DNA of 64,000 nucleotides from Burkholderia sp. D-99 (GCF_011605345.1 NZ_JAAOXM010000002.1:744001-808000); one strand, 5' to 3'. Shown: positions 8,910 through 18,058, counted from the first letter of the stretch. The notes: generated by a model from the letters alone, not told the origin. Made by a program: numbers and translations.

Positions 8910-9385
8910 TCTGCCCTCGCATGCTTGAACTGATAGATCAGAACGCCATAACCGACGCTGACGAATAGCGGCGCATGCGCACCGTCGCCCTGCACGGTAT
9001 CGACGACAATCCGTTCCTTCGGACGAAACGTCACACGCCAGACCTGCGTATCAGCCGGGGTACCCGGCGGCGTATCGAATGTTCGCAGCCCGATCCGGTA
9101 TTTCTGCCCGGGCGCGACGGTCAGCCGGCTCGGCAACACGAGCAGGCCGGGCCGGCTGACTGCCGACACGGGCACGAGATGCTCGGGCGTTTGCCCCGGA
9201 TTCGTCAGCAGCGCCTGCTCGACGTTCAGGTACAGCGGTGTGTCGCCAACGTTCTCGGCATACAACTCGCCCGGAGGCTTGCCCGGCTCCAGCGTCAACT
9301 CCGTGCGCGACAGCTTGAGCACGCCCGCCGCGAGGGCTGGCATGCAGCACAGCGCGGCAATGACGCCGAACACGCGCCGCTTCAC
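8906..9385 (-). CDS. One-domain pilus chaperone (PapD-like domain 1 only)
   Basis: 159 residues with a signal peptide (RRVFGVIAALCCMPALA). The mature part matches domain 1 of the neighbouring chaperones: LKLSRTELTLEPGK, YLNVEQALLTNPGQTPE, RLTVAPGQKYRIGLR, then SVGYGVLIYQ, which in the 9382-10077 protein is followed by a ~75-residue second domain. Here the protein ends ten residues later, so domain 2 is missing. The gene is intact: GTG start overlapping the upstream stop and GTGA overlap with the adhesin. It may serve one subunit, perhaps the tip adhesin encoded next, or act with a full chaperone. The role is inferred. Confidence 0.75.
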   Translation of the reverse strand: MKRRVFGVIAALCCMPALAAGVLKLSRTELTLEPGKPPGELYAENVGDTPLYLNVEQALLTNPGQTPEHLVPVSAVSRPGLLVLPSRLTVAPGQKYRIGLRTFDTPPGTPADTQVWRVTFRPKERIVVDTVQGDGAHAPLFVSVGYGVLIYQFKHARAE

Positions 9386-10077
9386 GGACACTCCAGCGCC
9401 TGCGGTGCGCTGCCGGCGTTCAGCGTCATCCGGCGCGTCGCGAATCGCTGCGGCGTGCCGGGAAACACGGCGATCGTCTGTACCGGCTGAGCATTGCCAT
9501 ACGACACGTCCGTGAAGATCTGGCGCACATTCCCGGTGGCCTCCAGCGTGATCCCGCCGGATTCGCAACGATGCGTCCAGCCGCTGCGCTGCTTGCCGGG
9601 CGGCGGCATGTGCCGGACGAGCACGCCGTAGCCGACGGCAATCGACATCGGCGCCGTGATCTTGTCCTGCGGCGCATCGTCCACCTTCAGCGACCGCACT
9701 GGCAGCACATACAGCCGGTACAGCGCTTCGTGGTCAGGCTCCGCCAGCGACTTCAGCGAGATCGAGCGCGCCTGGTTCGGCCCGAGCGTCATCCGCTCGG
9801 GGCTCGCGAGTATGCCGGGATGCTGGAGATCGCCGAGCGCCACCTTCGTCTCGGGCGTCATGCCCGGATTCGTCACCTTCTGCAGGAACACGGACAGATA
9901 AAGCGGCGCATCGCCACTGTTCCTCACGCTGACCTGCTGATCGTGACCGTTGAATACCTTGGTGGTTGCCGGCATCACCATCAGTTCGCCTTCAGCACGC
10001 GCCGACAGTGCGGCCGCCAGCCACAGGCCGCCTATCGCTAGGCGTACCATTCGCCGTTTAAGATTCATATCGTCCAT
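9382..10077 (-). CDS. Alternate chaperone-usher pilus periplasmic chaperone (CblB/CfaA-like)
   Basis: 231 residues with a signal peptide (MVRLAIGGLWLAAALSARA). Domain 1: ELMVMPATTKVFNGHDQQVSV, YLSVFLQKVTNPGMTPE, RMTLGPNQARSISLK; domain 2 after GVLVRHMPPPGK, with CESGGITLEATGNVRQ and a closing cysteine (LECP). It would fold and cap the pilus subunits for the usher. Start may be 10077 or the ATG at 10068; both lack a strong ribosome site and the difference is three residues. It lies 24 bases behind the usher gene and overlaps the next gene by GTGA. As the first full-length chaperone in the operon, it is the likely partner of the major pilin. Confidence 0.84.
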   Translation of the reverse strand: MDDMNLKRRMVRLAIGGLWLAAALSARAEGELMVMPATTKVFNGHDQQVSVRNSGDAPLYLSVFLQKVTNPGMTPETKVALGDLQHPGILASPERMTLGPNQARSISLKSLAEPDHEALYRLYVLPVRSLKVDDAPQDKITAPMSIAVGYGVLVRHMPPPGKQRSGWTHRCESGGITLEATGNVRQIFTDVSYGNAQPVQTIAVFPGTPQRFATRRMTLNAGSAPQALECP

Positions 10078-10101
10078 CCATTGAAGTCGTTGTCGGGGCC
10101 G

Positions 10102-12363
10102 TCATTCGCAGCGGAAGTAGTTGCCGTTCGGTTGCTTCAGGCTGCACGTGCGGCGCTGGCCGTCCGAATCGATCGTGATCTTCGACAGCATCGTCTTGCT
10201 GATCACGGAGAACAGCCCGTTCGGATGCACCGTGTCGCCCGTCTCGACGACCTTCCCGCTGACGGGCCGGCCATCGGCGTCCGTCAGGAAACCGCTGTAG
10301 ACCATGTTGATGTCGATCCGCGCCTTCGCGGAATACACCTGCCCGGGGTGCGCGCGAACAATATTCGCGGGCACCTCGACGTTCATGTCGACCTGTTCGC
10401 TGCTGCTCATCACGCGCGCGAACGGCACATCGCGATACGCATTCAGCGGCACCGCGTAGGTGCTGCCGTTGCCGACGGGGCTGCCTTCGACGTTGAAGCC
10501 GTACGCCATGCCGTCGACGGCCGGCGTCTTCAGCAGCATCGCGGTGCCGCTCGGGCTGTAGCGTCCGAACGCGACGCCGTCGCGGTTGGCCGCGACCATG
10601 CCGCGATAGTTGAAATCCACGTTGCTGCCCGCGCTGCTATGGCCGAGGTTCAGCGATGCATCGCCGCGCGAGCCGGCACGGGTGCCGTACACGTTGACGC
10701 TGTAATCGTTGCCGATACGGCTGCCGGTCAAGCCGGCCGTCGTCGAGCCGAAACTGTCGATGAATTCCTTGCGGACGTCGGCGCTGACCTGGGTCTGCCC
10801 GCCCGCGTGCGTCGCGCTGAAGGTACCCTGCACGCGATCGAGCATCATCGTCATGTTGAAGTACACGCCGTAGCCGCCGTTGCCGCTACGCTGGAAGCCG
10901 CCTTTCTGCACACCCAGCGCGAACGTGCCCCACAAGCCGTTCGGCCGATAGTTCCAGCGCACTTCGGCCTGCTGCGACTCGCCGAAATTCGATTTCCGGT
11001 AGTTGTAGCCAAACGTCGCGCCGCGCACGTTGCGGCTGTACGACACGGCCGTACTCGGCTGCCCGGCATAGAAGCGCGAGACGTTGGTGTTCTGGTAGCG
11101 GCTCAGCGACAAGCTGCCCAGCGCTTCGCTCGCGGTCGAGATATTGATGTAGCCGCCCGTGCTGCGCTCGCCGCTCAGCACGCCGAGCGTCGGCGTGACG
11201 TCGATGCCGCGAACCCGCATCGGCCGCGTGACGTTCACTTCGGCCGCCCACTTGCCGCCCCGCCCGGCGAGCACCGACGCGTTCAGGTAGAACTGCTGCA
11301 GGTTGCGGCTCATCGCGGCTTCGAGCAGGTAGCCGCCCTCGCCCATCTCCTTGCCGGCCGTCACGTGCCAGGCGTTGCCGCTGCTCGCGCCAAAATTGAG
11401 GTTGTTGATCTCGCGGGTTTCGCGATTGATCAGGTTGCCGTTGCGGTCGACGAGACGAACATCGACCGAGTAGTAGCCGCCCGGCAGGTCGGCGAAGTTG
11501 ATTTCGTTGCGGCCCAGCATGGCCGGCCGTTTCAGGATGAGACGGCCATCGCGGTAAAACTCGTAATTGCCTTCGGCCGTCGCGTACAGGATCAGCGACC
11601 CCGCACGGCTGTCGGCCTGCAGGTGTGTCTGGCTTCCGACCGTGACGAACTGATCGAAGCTCGGCGACAGCAGCGTGCTGACCGACCCGGCCGCATAGTC
11701 GATGCTGTTCTGCTTGCCCGCTCGCATGTAGGTACGGGCGAAATTCTTCTGCAGGAAATACGACGACACGCCTTTCGAACTACCGCTGTATGCGCGCGTG
11801 TCGGTGCGGCTGGCGTACCAGCTCATGTACCCGAAACTCTGGAACGGCAGCCCGACCCAGGTGTTGCCGTTCACGTTGGCCGTGCGATAGCCGTCGGATG
11901 CCGCGCGCAAGTCGAGCGACTGGTTGTTGACGAGGCCCACGCCGGTGACGGGTGCGACGTAATCCTCGCTTGCATCGCGAATGGCGATCGAACGCTTCAG
12001 CTTGTCGACGGTAACGTGATGGCCGGCGATCTCGAGATCGCAGCCATTGCTGCATTGCTTGTAGTCGAGCTGCGAAACGACACGGTGAAGCGTGTCGATG
12101 TCGCTTCGGGAGATCCCGTTTTCCTCGTACTTCGCTTCGTCGAAGACGAGTGCGCCGGCTTCCGGCGAATAACGGATCAAGCCCGGCAGCGTCAGCCCGT
12201 TGAACGTCGCCACATAGCTCGCGCTGTCGTCCAGCTCGGCCGCGCTGAATCCTTCCGGCACGCCATACGATACCTTTAGTTCTGCGTACGAGTGCGATGA
12301 AATGAAAAGACATGCACCGAGCCACAGCTTGTTGAAACGAAACGGAGCCTGATAAGCGAACAC
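10102..12363 (-). CDS. Outer-membrane usher of an alternate (CS1/Cbl-type) chaperone-usher pilus
   Basis: 753 residues, shorter than the ~830-870 of classical FimD ushers, as expected for the alternate clade (CfaC/CooC/CblC). Begins with a secretion signal ending SSHSYAE; the N-terminal domain runs to about residue 140; then a long beta-barrel region with many aromatic/glycine alternations (FGYMSWYASRTDTRAYSG); the C-terminal part has SVISKTMLSKITIDSDG. The GTG at 12363 is chosen because AGAAGAAAG lies upstream and the signal peptide follows at once. It forms the outer-membrane pore that recruits chaperone-subunit complexes. It follows the major pilin across a gap with two stem-loops, which should lower usher relative to pilin output. 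Confidence 0.86.
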   Translation of the reverse strand: MFAYQAPFRFNKLWLGACLFISSHSYAELKVSYGVPEGFSAAELDDSASYVATFNGLTLPGLIRYSPEAGALVFDEAKYEENGISRSDIDTLHRVVSQLDYKQCSNGCDLEIAGHHVTVDKLKRSIAIRDASEDYVAPVTGVGLVNNQSLDLRAASDGYRTANVNGNTWVGLPFQSFGYMSWYASRTDTRAYSGSSKGVSSYFLQKNFARTYMRAGKQNSIDYAAGSVSTLLSPSFDQFVTVGSQTHLQADSRAGSLILYATAEGNYEFYRDGRLILKRPAMLGRNEINFADLPGGYYSVDVRLVDRNGNLINRETREINNLNFGASSGNAWHVTAGKEMGEGGYLLEAAMSRNLQQFYLNASVLAGRGGKWAAEVNVTRPMRVRGIDVTPTLGVLSGERSTGGYINISTASEALGSLSLSRYQNTNVSRFYAGQPSTAVSYSRNVRGATFGYNYRKSNFGESQQAEVRWNYRPNGLWGTFALGVQKGGFQRSGNGGYGVYFNMTMMLDRVQGTFSATHAGGQTQVSADVRKEFIDSFGSTTAGLTGSRIGNDYSVNVYGTRAGSRGDASLNLGHSSAGSNVDFNYRGMVAANRDGVAFGRYSPSGTAMLLKTPAVDGMAYGFNVEGSPVGNGSTYAVPLNAYRDVPFARVMSSSEQVDMNVEVPANIVRAHPGQVYSAKARIDINMVYSGFLTDADGRPVSGKVVETGDTVHPNGLFSVISKTMLSKITIDSDGQRRTCSLKQPNGNYFRCE

Positions 12364-12397
12364 GTTGCTTTCTTCTGACGAGAATCGTGACGGGCAG

Positions 12398-12455
12398 GCC
12401 CGGCACGACGGCCGGGCGGCGAAGCGGAAGGCGAGCCCCATGGAACGGGGCTCGC
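12398..12455 (-). promoter_or_regulatory. Two stem-loops between major pilin and usher
   Basis: Two perfect inverted repeats lie in the pilin-usher gap: 12431-12455 (GCGAGCCCC, 7-base loop, GGGGCTCGC) and 12398-12417 (GCCCGGC, 6-base loop, GCCGGGC). Neither is followed by a T-run on the minus strand, so they are better read as mRNA-stabilising or attenuating structures that favour pilin over usher expression than as full terminators. That role is inferred from pilus operons in general. Confidence 0.6.
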
Positions 12456-12468
12456 GGAGGGAGGGGTA

Positions 12469-13005
12469 TTACGGCGTCTGGCCGCCCGACGATGCGACGG
12501 GCTCGAACACCATCACGAGATCGCCGCTGTAGCTGCCGTTGGTGCTGATCGAGCCGTTCTGGATCGGCGCTTCGACGTCGATCGTCAGGTTGTGGGTCTC
12601 GTCGAAGCCGCCGTTGCCGGGCGTGGTTTGCGTGATCTTCTGGACAGCGCCGAACTTGACTTCCTGCGGACCCGCGTTGGTCGACAGCGTGACCTTCGCA
12701 TTCTTCATTTCATACGCGCCGCTCGACATCTTCAGCGGCTGGGCCAGCGACACGTTGAAATCGGCGCTCTTCGTGAACACGCGAACCGGCAGCACCTTCG
12801 TGAACTTCGATTGCGTGTGGTCGGTCGGGGCCAGCTCTTCCGAGCCGTACCACGTCGAACCGTCCGGCTTCGACACGAAGATTGCGTCGTTGATCTGTGC
12901 GGTCAGCGTGATTTTCTTCGACACTGCGTCGGCCTGTGCCGTCTGTGCGATGCCGAACAGTGCGCCGCTGATGCCGAGTGCCAGAATGAGTTTGCTGAGT
13001 TTCAT
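12469..13005 (-). CDS. CS1-type major fimbrial subunit (CblA/CfaB-like)
   Basis: 178 residues; signal peptide KLSKLILALGISGALFGIAQTAQA cut before DAV. The mature protein is small, without cysteines, rich in T, K, S and N, and closes with SYSGDLVMVFEPVA, the CS1/Cfa/Cbl family C-terminus. First gene of the operon and followed by strong stem-loops, so the most expressed subunit and probably the shaft. The ATG at 13005 fits the signal peptide; an upstream in-frame start at 13041 would add an unneeded 12 residues. Promoter must lie in the AT-rich gap above. Related to, but not assumed identical with, the cable-pilus pilin of B. cenocepacia. Confidence 0.82.
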   Translation of the reverse strand: MKLSKLILALGISGALFGIAQTAQADAVSKKITLTAQINDAIFVSKPDGSTWYGSEELAPTDHTQSKFTKVLPVRVFTKSADFNVSLAQPLKMSSGAYEMKNAKVTLSTNAGPQEVKFGAVQKITQTTPGNGGFDETHNLTIDVEAPIQNGSISTNGSYSGDLVMVFEPVASSGGQTP

Positions 13006-13434
13006 CGAATGGTCTCTATAAAAATAGACTTGAATAAGCAATTGCCGTCCACTTCAAACCGGATCGGAAATCCTTGCGTGGAAAAATGAAATCCACGAAC
13101 CAAATATTACTCGCCGACCATACCACCAGATAAATAGAACTTGACCGATATTTCTTCAAAAAATAATCGGATATATACGAAATTCAGCGAAATGGCGATT
13201 TATGGCGCAGATATGAGCGGCACCGAGCACTGCCGCCACCGTGATCGCGCCCTCTTCTCCATGGCACATAGACAACGCTGCATACCGCACAATCAGACCG
13301 ATTCAGCTTGAATTTCCACCTCGGCACTTCCACCGTCGATCGGCATTTTACGAATATTTAGACTTGTCCCATCGACATCAATATTTAATCACTAAAAATC
13401 TCAAAAAATTCTCCCTAAAACCGACACGCTGTCA
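13006..13434. promoter_or_regulatory. AT-rich intergenic promoter region of the CS1-type pilus operon
   Basis: 429 bases without a credible gene and far richer in A/T than the flanks (runs such as TTCAAAAAATAATCGG and AAAAATCTCAAAAAATT). It must hold the promoter of the minus-strand pilus operon that starts at 13005 and the end of the fim operon transcript. Seen inside: ACTTGACCGATATTT at 13139-13153, nearly identical to a site at 26902-26916, and TTGTCCCAT at 13364-13372, whose minus-strand form ATGGGACAA resembles half-sites upstream of the fim pilin. Such low-GC promoters are often silenced by H-NS-type proteins; that is inference. Confidence 0.55.
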
Positions 13435-14370
13435 TCACTGATAATCCATCAGCACGACCATCGCGCCGCTAACCGTGCCGGTACCCACCGTTGGACCCGT
13501 CTTAATATAGGACGCCTGCATCGGAATTGCGTACGAACCGCCCGTCGTCTTGCTGTATGCATCGAGCTTGATCGACCGGCCGAACGTCACGGGCGTGCCC
13601 GCCGCATCGGCAATGCGGATCTGCACGCCCGCGGCCGTCGTGTCTGCACCTGGCGGCAGCACGCCCGTTGCGTTCGCAATCACGCCACCAACGGGGTTGA
13701 GCGTGTAGCCGACCTGGTTATAGCCCTTCGGGCAATTGTCGACGCGGAGATAGAAACTCTGCGTGCCAACCGTCGAACCGATGTCGCCGAACTTCTGCTT
13801 GTTGACAGGCGGAATCGTGACCGTCTGGTTCGGCACTGAGCAAGTGCCGTCGATCGGCGTGATCTGGCCCCTCAGATTAATATAGACGGACCCGCCCCCC
13901 ACAAGGGCCATCCCGAAATAAGCCGGATTGCCGGCACTGCCTGCCAGCGACCCGCCAAGGTTCGGGCGCCCGTCTCCGAGCAACTGCACTTCGATCGGCT
14001 GGGTGATTTCGATCAGCACAGGGTCGGTGGTCGGGTGCGACTGCCCGTTGATCAGCATGCGGGCCGACACGCCCGACACGTTGGTCGTCACCGTCGGCCC
14101 CGGGCCGGACGCGCCGCCGTTCGGGTAGTTCCACACCGTCTTGATCGAGCACGTCGGCTTGCCGCACGCTTGCTGCGGCGTGATGTAATAGCGCGCGAGC
14201 ACGGTGCCGCTCGGCGTGTTCTTCGGAATCGAAATCTGCTGCCCGAACGCGTCCACGGCGTGCGCGGGCATCGCGCCCAGCACGGTTCCGGCCGCCAGCC
14301 CGATCAGCGCAATCGTGCGCAGCCTTACGGCGGCCATCGCGCGGGTTCCTGTCGTTGTCGTGTGCGTCAT
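13435..14370 (-). CDS. Fimbrial adhesin / minor subunit of the Fim-type operon
   Basis: 311 residues; signal peptide ends GAMPAHAVD. The N-terminal ~170 residues form an adhesin-like domain; the second half is a FimA-like pilin domain with CSVPNQTVTIPPV, RVDNCPKGYNQVGYTLNP and a closing VSGAMVVLMDYQ, matching subunits that donate a last beta-strand. Cys pairs are present in both halves (CGKPTC; the pilin-domain pair). ATG at 14370 is preferred, with AGGA 7 bases upstream; a longer start at 14400 is possible. Last gene of the operon, 47 bases behind the usher, the usual place for a tip adhesin. Confidence 0.78.
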   Translation of the reverse strand: MTHTTTTGTRAMAAVRLRTIALIGLAAGTVLGAMPAHAVDAFGQQISIPKNTPSGTVLARYYITPQQACGKPTCSIKTVWNYPNGGASGPGPTVTTNVSGVSARMLINGQSHPTTDPVLIEITQPIEVQLLGDGRPNLGGSLAGSAGNPAYFGMALVGGGSVYINLRGQITPIDGTCSVPNQTVTIPPVNKQKFGDIGSTVGTQSFYLRVDNCPKGYNQVGYTLNPVGGVIANATGVLPPGADTTAAGVQIRIADAAGTPVTFGRSIKLDAYSKTTGGSYAIPMQASYIKTGPTVGTGTVSGAMVVLMDYQ

Positions 14371-14417
14371 CTGATTATCCTGTTTCCGAATCGAATCCAT
14401 GAGATCGCGCCCGGGCC

Positions 14418-17024
14418 TCACCGGCCCGCGACGCATACCGAATGAAGGTGGCGCACGCCGCGCGCAGCCGCCTTGCTCTTCGCGACCGGCAGCGAGTACT
14501 TGATCGAGCACGATGCGTCGCCCGTGTCGCTCCAGCGCACCGTCAGCGTGCCGTCGTCGACCAGCCCGCGCGCGAAGATCCGGCTGCCCTGGCCGACGAC
14601 GCCGATTTCGTTGCCCTGCGCATCGACGACCGCCGCGCCGAACGGCAGTGCGCTGCCGTCGCCGCGCCGCGCATCGATCACGGCCGACTTGCCCGACGTC
14701 GTCGCGAACTCGACCAGCGGCACCGCGCCCGCGCGCGGTGCGACCTGCTGCGTCGTCGATTTCATCTCGACGTCCGTGGACAATCCTTCCGGATCGAGTT
14801 CGATCGCGTTCAGCGAATACGGCGTCAGGAACGGCACGACTGCGTAGCCACGCCCGTCGACCCGCGCACCTGCCGAATTCATCACGCGTGCGCCGGCCGC
14901 GTCGTCGGCCTTGACGATCGCGAACGTCTCCGACAGCGGCTGCGACAGCGTCAGCCCGCCACTGTGCGCGACCATCCCGCCGCGGATGCCGACCGAGCCC
15001 TGCTGGTAGCCGGACCCCGCGCCGACCGTCGCCGACAGCTCGCCGGCCGCACCGCGATAGACGACGCTGCCGCTGCCGTCGTTGCTCGCATTGCCGGAGC
15101 CGGACGTGCGGTTCGCGGTGACGCTGTACGACACGTTGTCGTCGCGGCCTGCGGAGCCCGAGAGCGTCGCGAGCGCCTGGTTCTGGCCGCTGGTGCTGTG
15201 CGAGAAGCTCGTGGTGGCCGTCACCGGCGACGTGCGACCGAACGGGATCGTCGCGCTCACGTAGTACTGCGTGTCGCTGCGCCCCATGCTGTTCTGCTGA
15301 CGCAGCACCGACACGCCGTAGGTCATGCGCCGGAACGTGTTCGAGTACGTTGCCGAATAGGTGACGTCGGTGCCGCCACGGTTCCAGTAGTTCGTCGCGG
15401 ACACGTTGAGCGCGAGTCGCCCCGCGCGCTCGCCGAGCGCCTGGTTCACGGACAGCGACGTGCGGCTGCGCTGCCGCGCGACCGAGTCGACATTCCCGCC
15501 GTTCGCGACGCGCTCGCGCGCGAGCATCGCGTCGTTCAGCCCGAAAAAGCCGCTCGTCGAATAGCGGTACGCGGCGAGCGCGACGTCGGTTTGCGTCTGC
15601 GTGATCGACTTCGCGTAGCTGAGCCGCGCGCTCGTGCCGCTGAAGCGCTTCATGCCCGGCACCGACGTGCTCGCCTGCGTGACGTCGAGGCCGAACGCAC
15701 CATATCGCGTGTTGAGCGCGGTGCCGATCATGCCGGACAGGTAGCCCTGCGCGACGGTCACGCCGCCGTATGCGGTCACCAGGTTCGTCAGGCCCTGCTG
15801 CCAGGTGCCCTGCATGAACAGCGGATTGCGATCGCTCTGCGTGTTACGCACCGTGCCCGCGACGAAGCTGTAGCGGTGAATGCCCGGCCGCAGCGACATC
15901 GGCACGGCTGCGTACGGCACGCTGAACTGGTGGACGGAGCCGTCGGCTTCGGTCACCTGCACGATCAGGTCGCCGCCATAGCCGGTCGGATACAGGTCGT
16001 CGATCTCGAACGCGCCCGGCGCAACCGTCGTCTCGTAGATCGTCAGGCCATTCTGGCGAATCGTCACCCTCGCGTTGGTGTTCGCAACGCCGCGCACGAC
16101 AGGCGCAAAGCCGCGCACCGAGTCGGGCAGCATCCGGTCGTCCGACGCGAGCTGCACGCCGCGGAACTGGGTCGAGTCGAACAGCTCGCCCGACGTATAC
16201 GATTCGCCGATGGTGAGCTGCGATTTCAGCGCGGTGAGATCGCGCTGTGCATAAGTCGCGATGTCCTGGTATTGCGCGCCGCCGCCCGTCGACCAGCTGT
16301 ACGAGCCTTCGTGACGGAAACGCCACCGGCCGACGTTGACGCCACCCGTCAGCCCGACGTAGCCCTGCGTGAGCGTCGGGCCACCGCTGCCGCGACGGCT
16401 GTACACGTTCGTGTTGTAGTTCAGCATGCCGGCCGTCACGCCGCTGTCCCAGCGCTCCGGCCCCACGTAGCCGCGCGGGCTGCGGCGCAGCGCCGTCTGC
16501 GGAATGCTGACGCGCAAGCGCTGCTCGCCGAACTCGAACGACGTGCTCGCATCGGGAATCGCATCGGCCAGTTCGAGGCATGCGCGATCGTCGCGCAGCC
16601 GCGACAGCACGTCGGGCGCCAGCCGCTGCACGTCGACGCCGAGATCCTCCAGTTGCGCTTCGCCGAAGCACGGCTGCGCGTCGATCGAGCGCGCCGACGC
16701 GCGGAACGCGACCTGCATCGAGGTCACGAGATTGTCGTTGACGTACACGTCGACGCCGTACGAGCCGGGCAGCACCGCATTGCCCTTCTCGAACCGGGAC
16801 AGATCGACATTCCCGCCGCGCTGGCCGGGCAGGAATCCGCTGTCGAACTCGACGCTCGCCACCTGTGTCGCGGCCGCTGTCGATGCATCGACGTCCGAGG
16901 CCGCGGCCGGCGCGCCGATCGCGTGCACGGTCCAGCCCGCGAGGGCCGACAGCACCATCGAATGGATTACGCTTGGACGGGGCACGCGGCGCGCACCACC
17001 GCCAGGTTGGAGATGAAGGTTCAT
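14418..17024 (-). CDS. Fimbrial outer-membrane usher (FimD/PapC family)
   Basis: 868 residues, full family length. Seen in order: signal peptide; N-terminal domain with VEFDSGFLPGQ, VDLSRFEKGNAVLPGSYGVDVYVN; barrel region with RGFAPVVRGVANTNARVTIRQNG and YETTVAPGAFEIDDLYPTG, both hallmark PapC motifs; C-terminal domains with GVRVMNSAGARVDGRGYAVVPF-like wording and a Cys pair near the end (CSIKYSLP). It exports and polymerises chaperone-bound subunits. The gene follows the chaperone by 166 bases. It is clearly distinct from the shorter usher at 10102-12363, so the window encodes two separate pili. Confidence 0.92.
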   Translation of the reverse strand: MNLHLQPGGGARRVPRPSVIHSMVLSALAGWTVHAIGAPAAASDVDASTAAATQVASVEFDSGFLPGQRGGNVDLSRFEKGNAVLPGSYGVDVYVNDNLVTSMQVAFRASARSIDAQPCFGEAQLEDLGVDVQRLAPDVLSRLRDDRACLELADAIPDASTSFEFGEQRLRVSIPQTALRRSPRGYVGPERWDSGVTAGMLNYNTNVYSRRGSGGPTLTQGYVGLTGGVNVGRWRFRHEGSYSWSTGGGAQYQDIATYAQRDLTALKSQLTIGESYTSGELFDSTQFRGVQLASDDRMLPDSVRGFAPVVRGVANTNARVTIRQNGLTIYETTVAPGAFEIDDLYPTGYGGDLIVQVTEADGSVHQFSVPYAAVPMSLRPGIHRYSFVAGTVRNTQSDRNPLFMQGTWQQGLTNLVTAYGGVTVAQGYLSGMIGTALNTRYGAFGLDVTQASTSVPGMKRFSGTSARLSYAKSITQTQTDVALAAYRYSTSGFFGLNDAMLARERVANGGNVDSVARQRSRTSLSVNQALGERAGRLALNVSATNYWNRGGTDVTYSATYSNTFRRMTYGVSVLRQQNSMGRSDTQYYVSATIPFGRTSPVTATTSFSHSTSGQNQALATLSGSAGRDDNVSYSVTANRTSGSGNASNDGSGSVVYRGAAGELSATVGAGSGYQQGSVGIRGGMVAHSGGLTLSQPLSETFAIVKADDAAGARVMNSAGARVDGRGYAVVPFLTPYSLNAIELDPEGLSTDVEMKSTTQQVAPRAGAVPLVEFATTSGKSAVIDARRGDGSALPFGAAVVDAQGNEIGVVGQGSRIFARGLVDDGTLTVRWSDTGDASCSIKYSLPVAKSKAAARGVRHLHSVCVAGR

Positions 17025-17190
17025 GTTCGACGTGTATTTGGTTCGTTATGCGAAATGACTGACACATTCCGCATACGCGGGTGTCGCTTGTATCGTGTCG
17101 GCTATGCCGGAGCAGTCATCGGCGCTGACTGCGCCGAAGGTCGGTGTCGCGTGGCGCGGCGTTTGCCGGCCTCGCTCGAGCCTCTGCGCG

Positions 17191-17946
17191 TCAGTTCTGC
17201 GCCGCGCCGGCAGTCGTACGCTTCGACGGCTTGATCGAGCCCCAGTCGTCGATATGCGCGTACTCGACTTCAGCGCTCGCGGGAGCGGCCGTCACGCCCT
17301 GAAGCGGGAATTCGGTCTCACCGCCGGGCCGCACGAAATTCGGCTTCAGTTCTTGCTTGCGACCGCCGACCTCGACGTTGACGACGCCGAGATTCACGAC
17401 GTACGGCGTCGGATTGGATGCCTTCAGCGCATAGCCGTGACCGTCGCGCTGCGGCACGATCTGCCATTTCAATTGATTCGACGCGGTTTCGGCACGGCCG
17501 GGCAACCCGCTCGGGCGGTACATCACCTTGATCCGCGACCGGAACGCGAGCTGGATCTTGTTCGATTCTTCATCGCTGGTCGCCTTCGGCGGCACTTCCA
17601 GCACGTTGAGCCAGAACAGCGATTCGCGATCGGCCGGCAACGACTCCTCCGTCTTGATCAGCCGCAGCGACTGACCCTTGCCCGGATCGAGACGAAACAT
17701 CGACGGCGTCAGCACGAACGGCACCGAGATCTGCTCGGGCGCTTCCTTTTCGTTGCCGGTATCGATCCATGCCTGCACGAGCGCAGGCGCATTGCCGTCA
17801 TTTGCCAGCCGTACGGTCACTTCGCGGCTATCGCCGGGGAAAATCACGCGCGTGCCGGTAATCACGACGCTCGCTTGCGAGCCCGTGGCCCACAACGTCG
17901 CGCACAACGCCAGCAGAGCTGCCGGCTTCGGTAGCCTCCAGTTCAT
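17191..17946 (-). CDS. Fimbrial periplasmic chaperone (PapD/FimC family)
   Basis: 251 residues. Signal peptide ends GSQAS; domain 1 begins VVITGTRVIFPGDSREVTVRLANDG and contains SLFWLNVLEVPPK, the classical PapD family signature, then IKVMYRPSGLPG leading into domain 2 (ASNPTPYVVNLGVVNVEVGG). It binds subunits in the periplasm, inserting its G1 strand into the pilin groove. ATG at 17946 is preferred because AGGAC lies 7 bases upstream and the signal peptide follows. Between pilin and usher, as in fimACD-type operons. Confidence 0.92.
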   Translation of the reverse strand: MNWRLPKPAALLALCATLWATGSQASVVITGTRVIFPGDSREVTVRLANDGNAPALVQAWIDTGNEKEAPEQISVPFVLTPSMFRLDPGKGQSLRLIKTEESLPADRESLFWLNVLEVPPKATSDEESNKIQLAFRSRIKVMYRPSGLPGRAETASNQLKWQIVPQRDGHGYALKASNPTPYVVNLGVVNVEVGGRKQELKPNFVRPGGETEFPLQGVTAAPASAEVEYAHIDDWGSIKPSKRTTAGAAQN

Positions 17947-18023
17947 ATGTTCGTCCTGTTGGGTGAGTCGGGTGCGGGCGGGCATCCGGACGGAGCCGCC
18001 CGACACGAGGTAGGGCAGGAAGA

Positions 18024-18049
18024 TGCCGCCGGGCGAACGCCCGGCGGCA
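18024..18049 (-). promoter_or_regulatory. Stem-loop behind the Fim-type major pilin
   Basis: Perfect 11-bp inverted repeat TGCCGCCGGGC / GCCCGGCGGCA with a 4-base loop, 9 bases behind the pilin stop. No T-run follows on the minus strand, so it probably protects the pilin message or reduces read-through into the chaperone and usher genes. The CS1-type operon shows the same design after its pilin. Confidence 0.65.
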
Positions 18050-18058
18050 GCGCTGGCA

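Noticed and set aside
10081..12279. 732-codon open frame on the plus strand opposite the CS1-type usher
   Set aside because: Composition is that of an antisense frame in GC-rich DNA (Arg/Ala/His-rich, no domains), and the minus strand has a clear usher.
14442..17234. 930-codon open frame on the plus strand opposite the FimD-type usher
   Set aside because: Same reason; FimD motifs on the minus strand are unmistakable.
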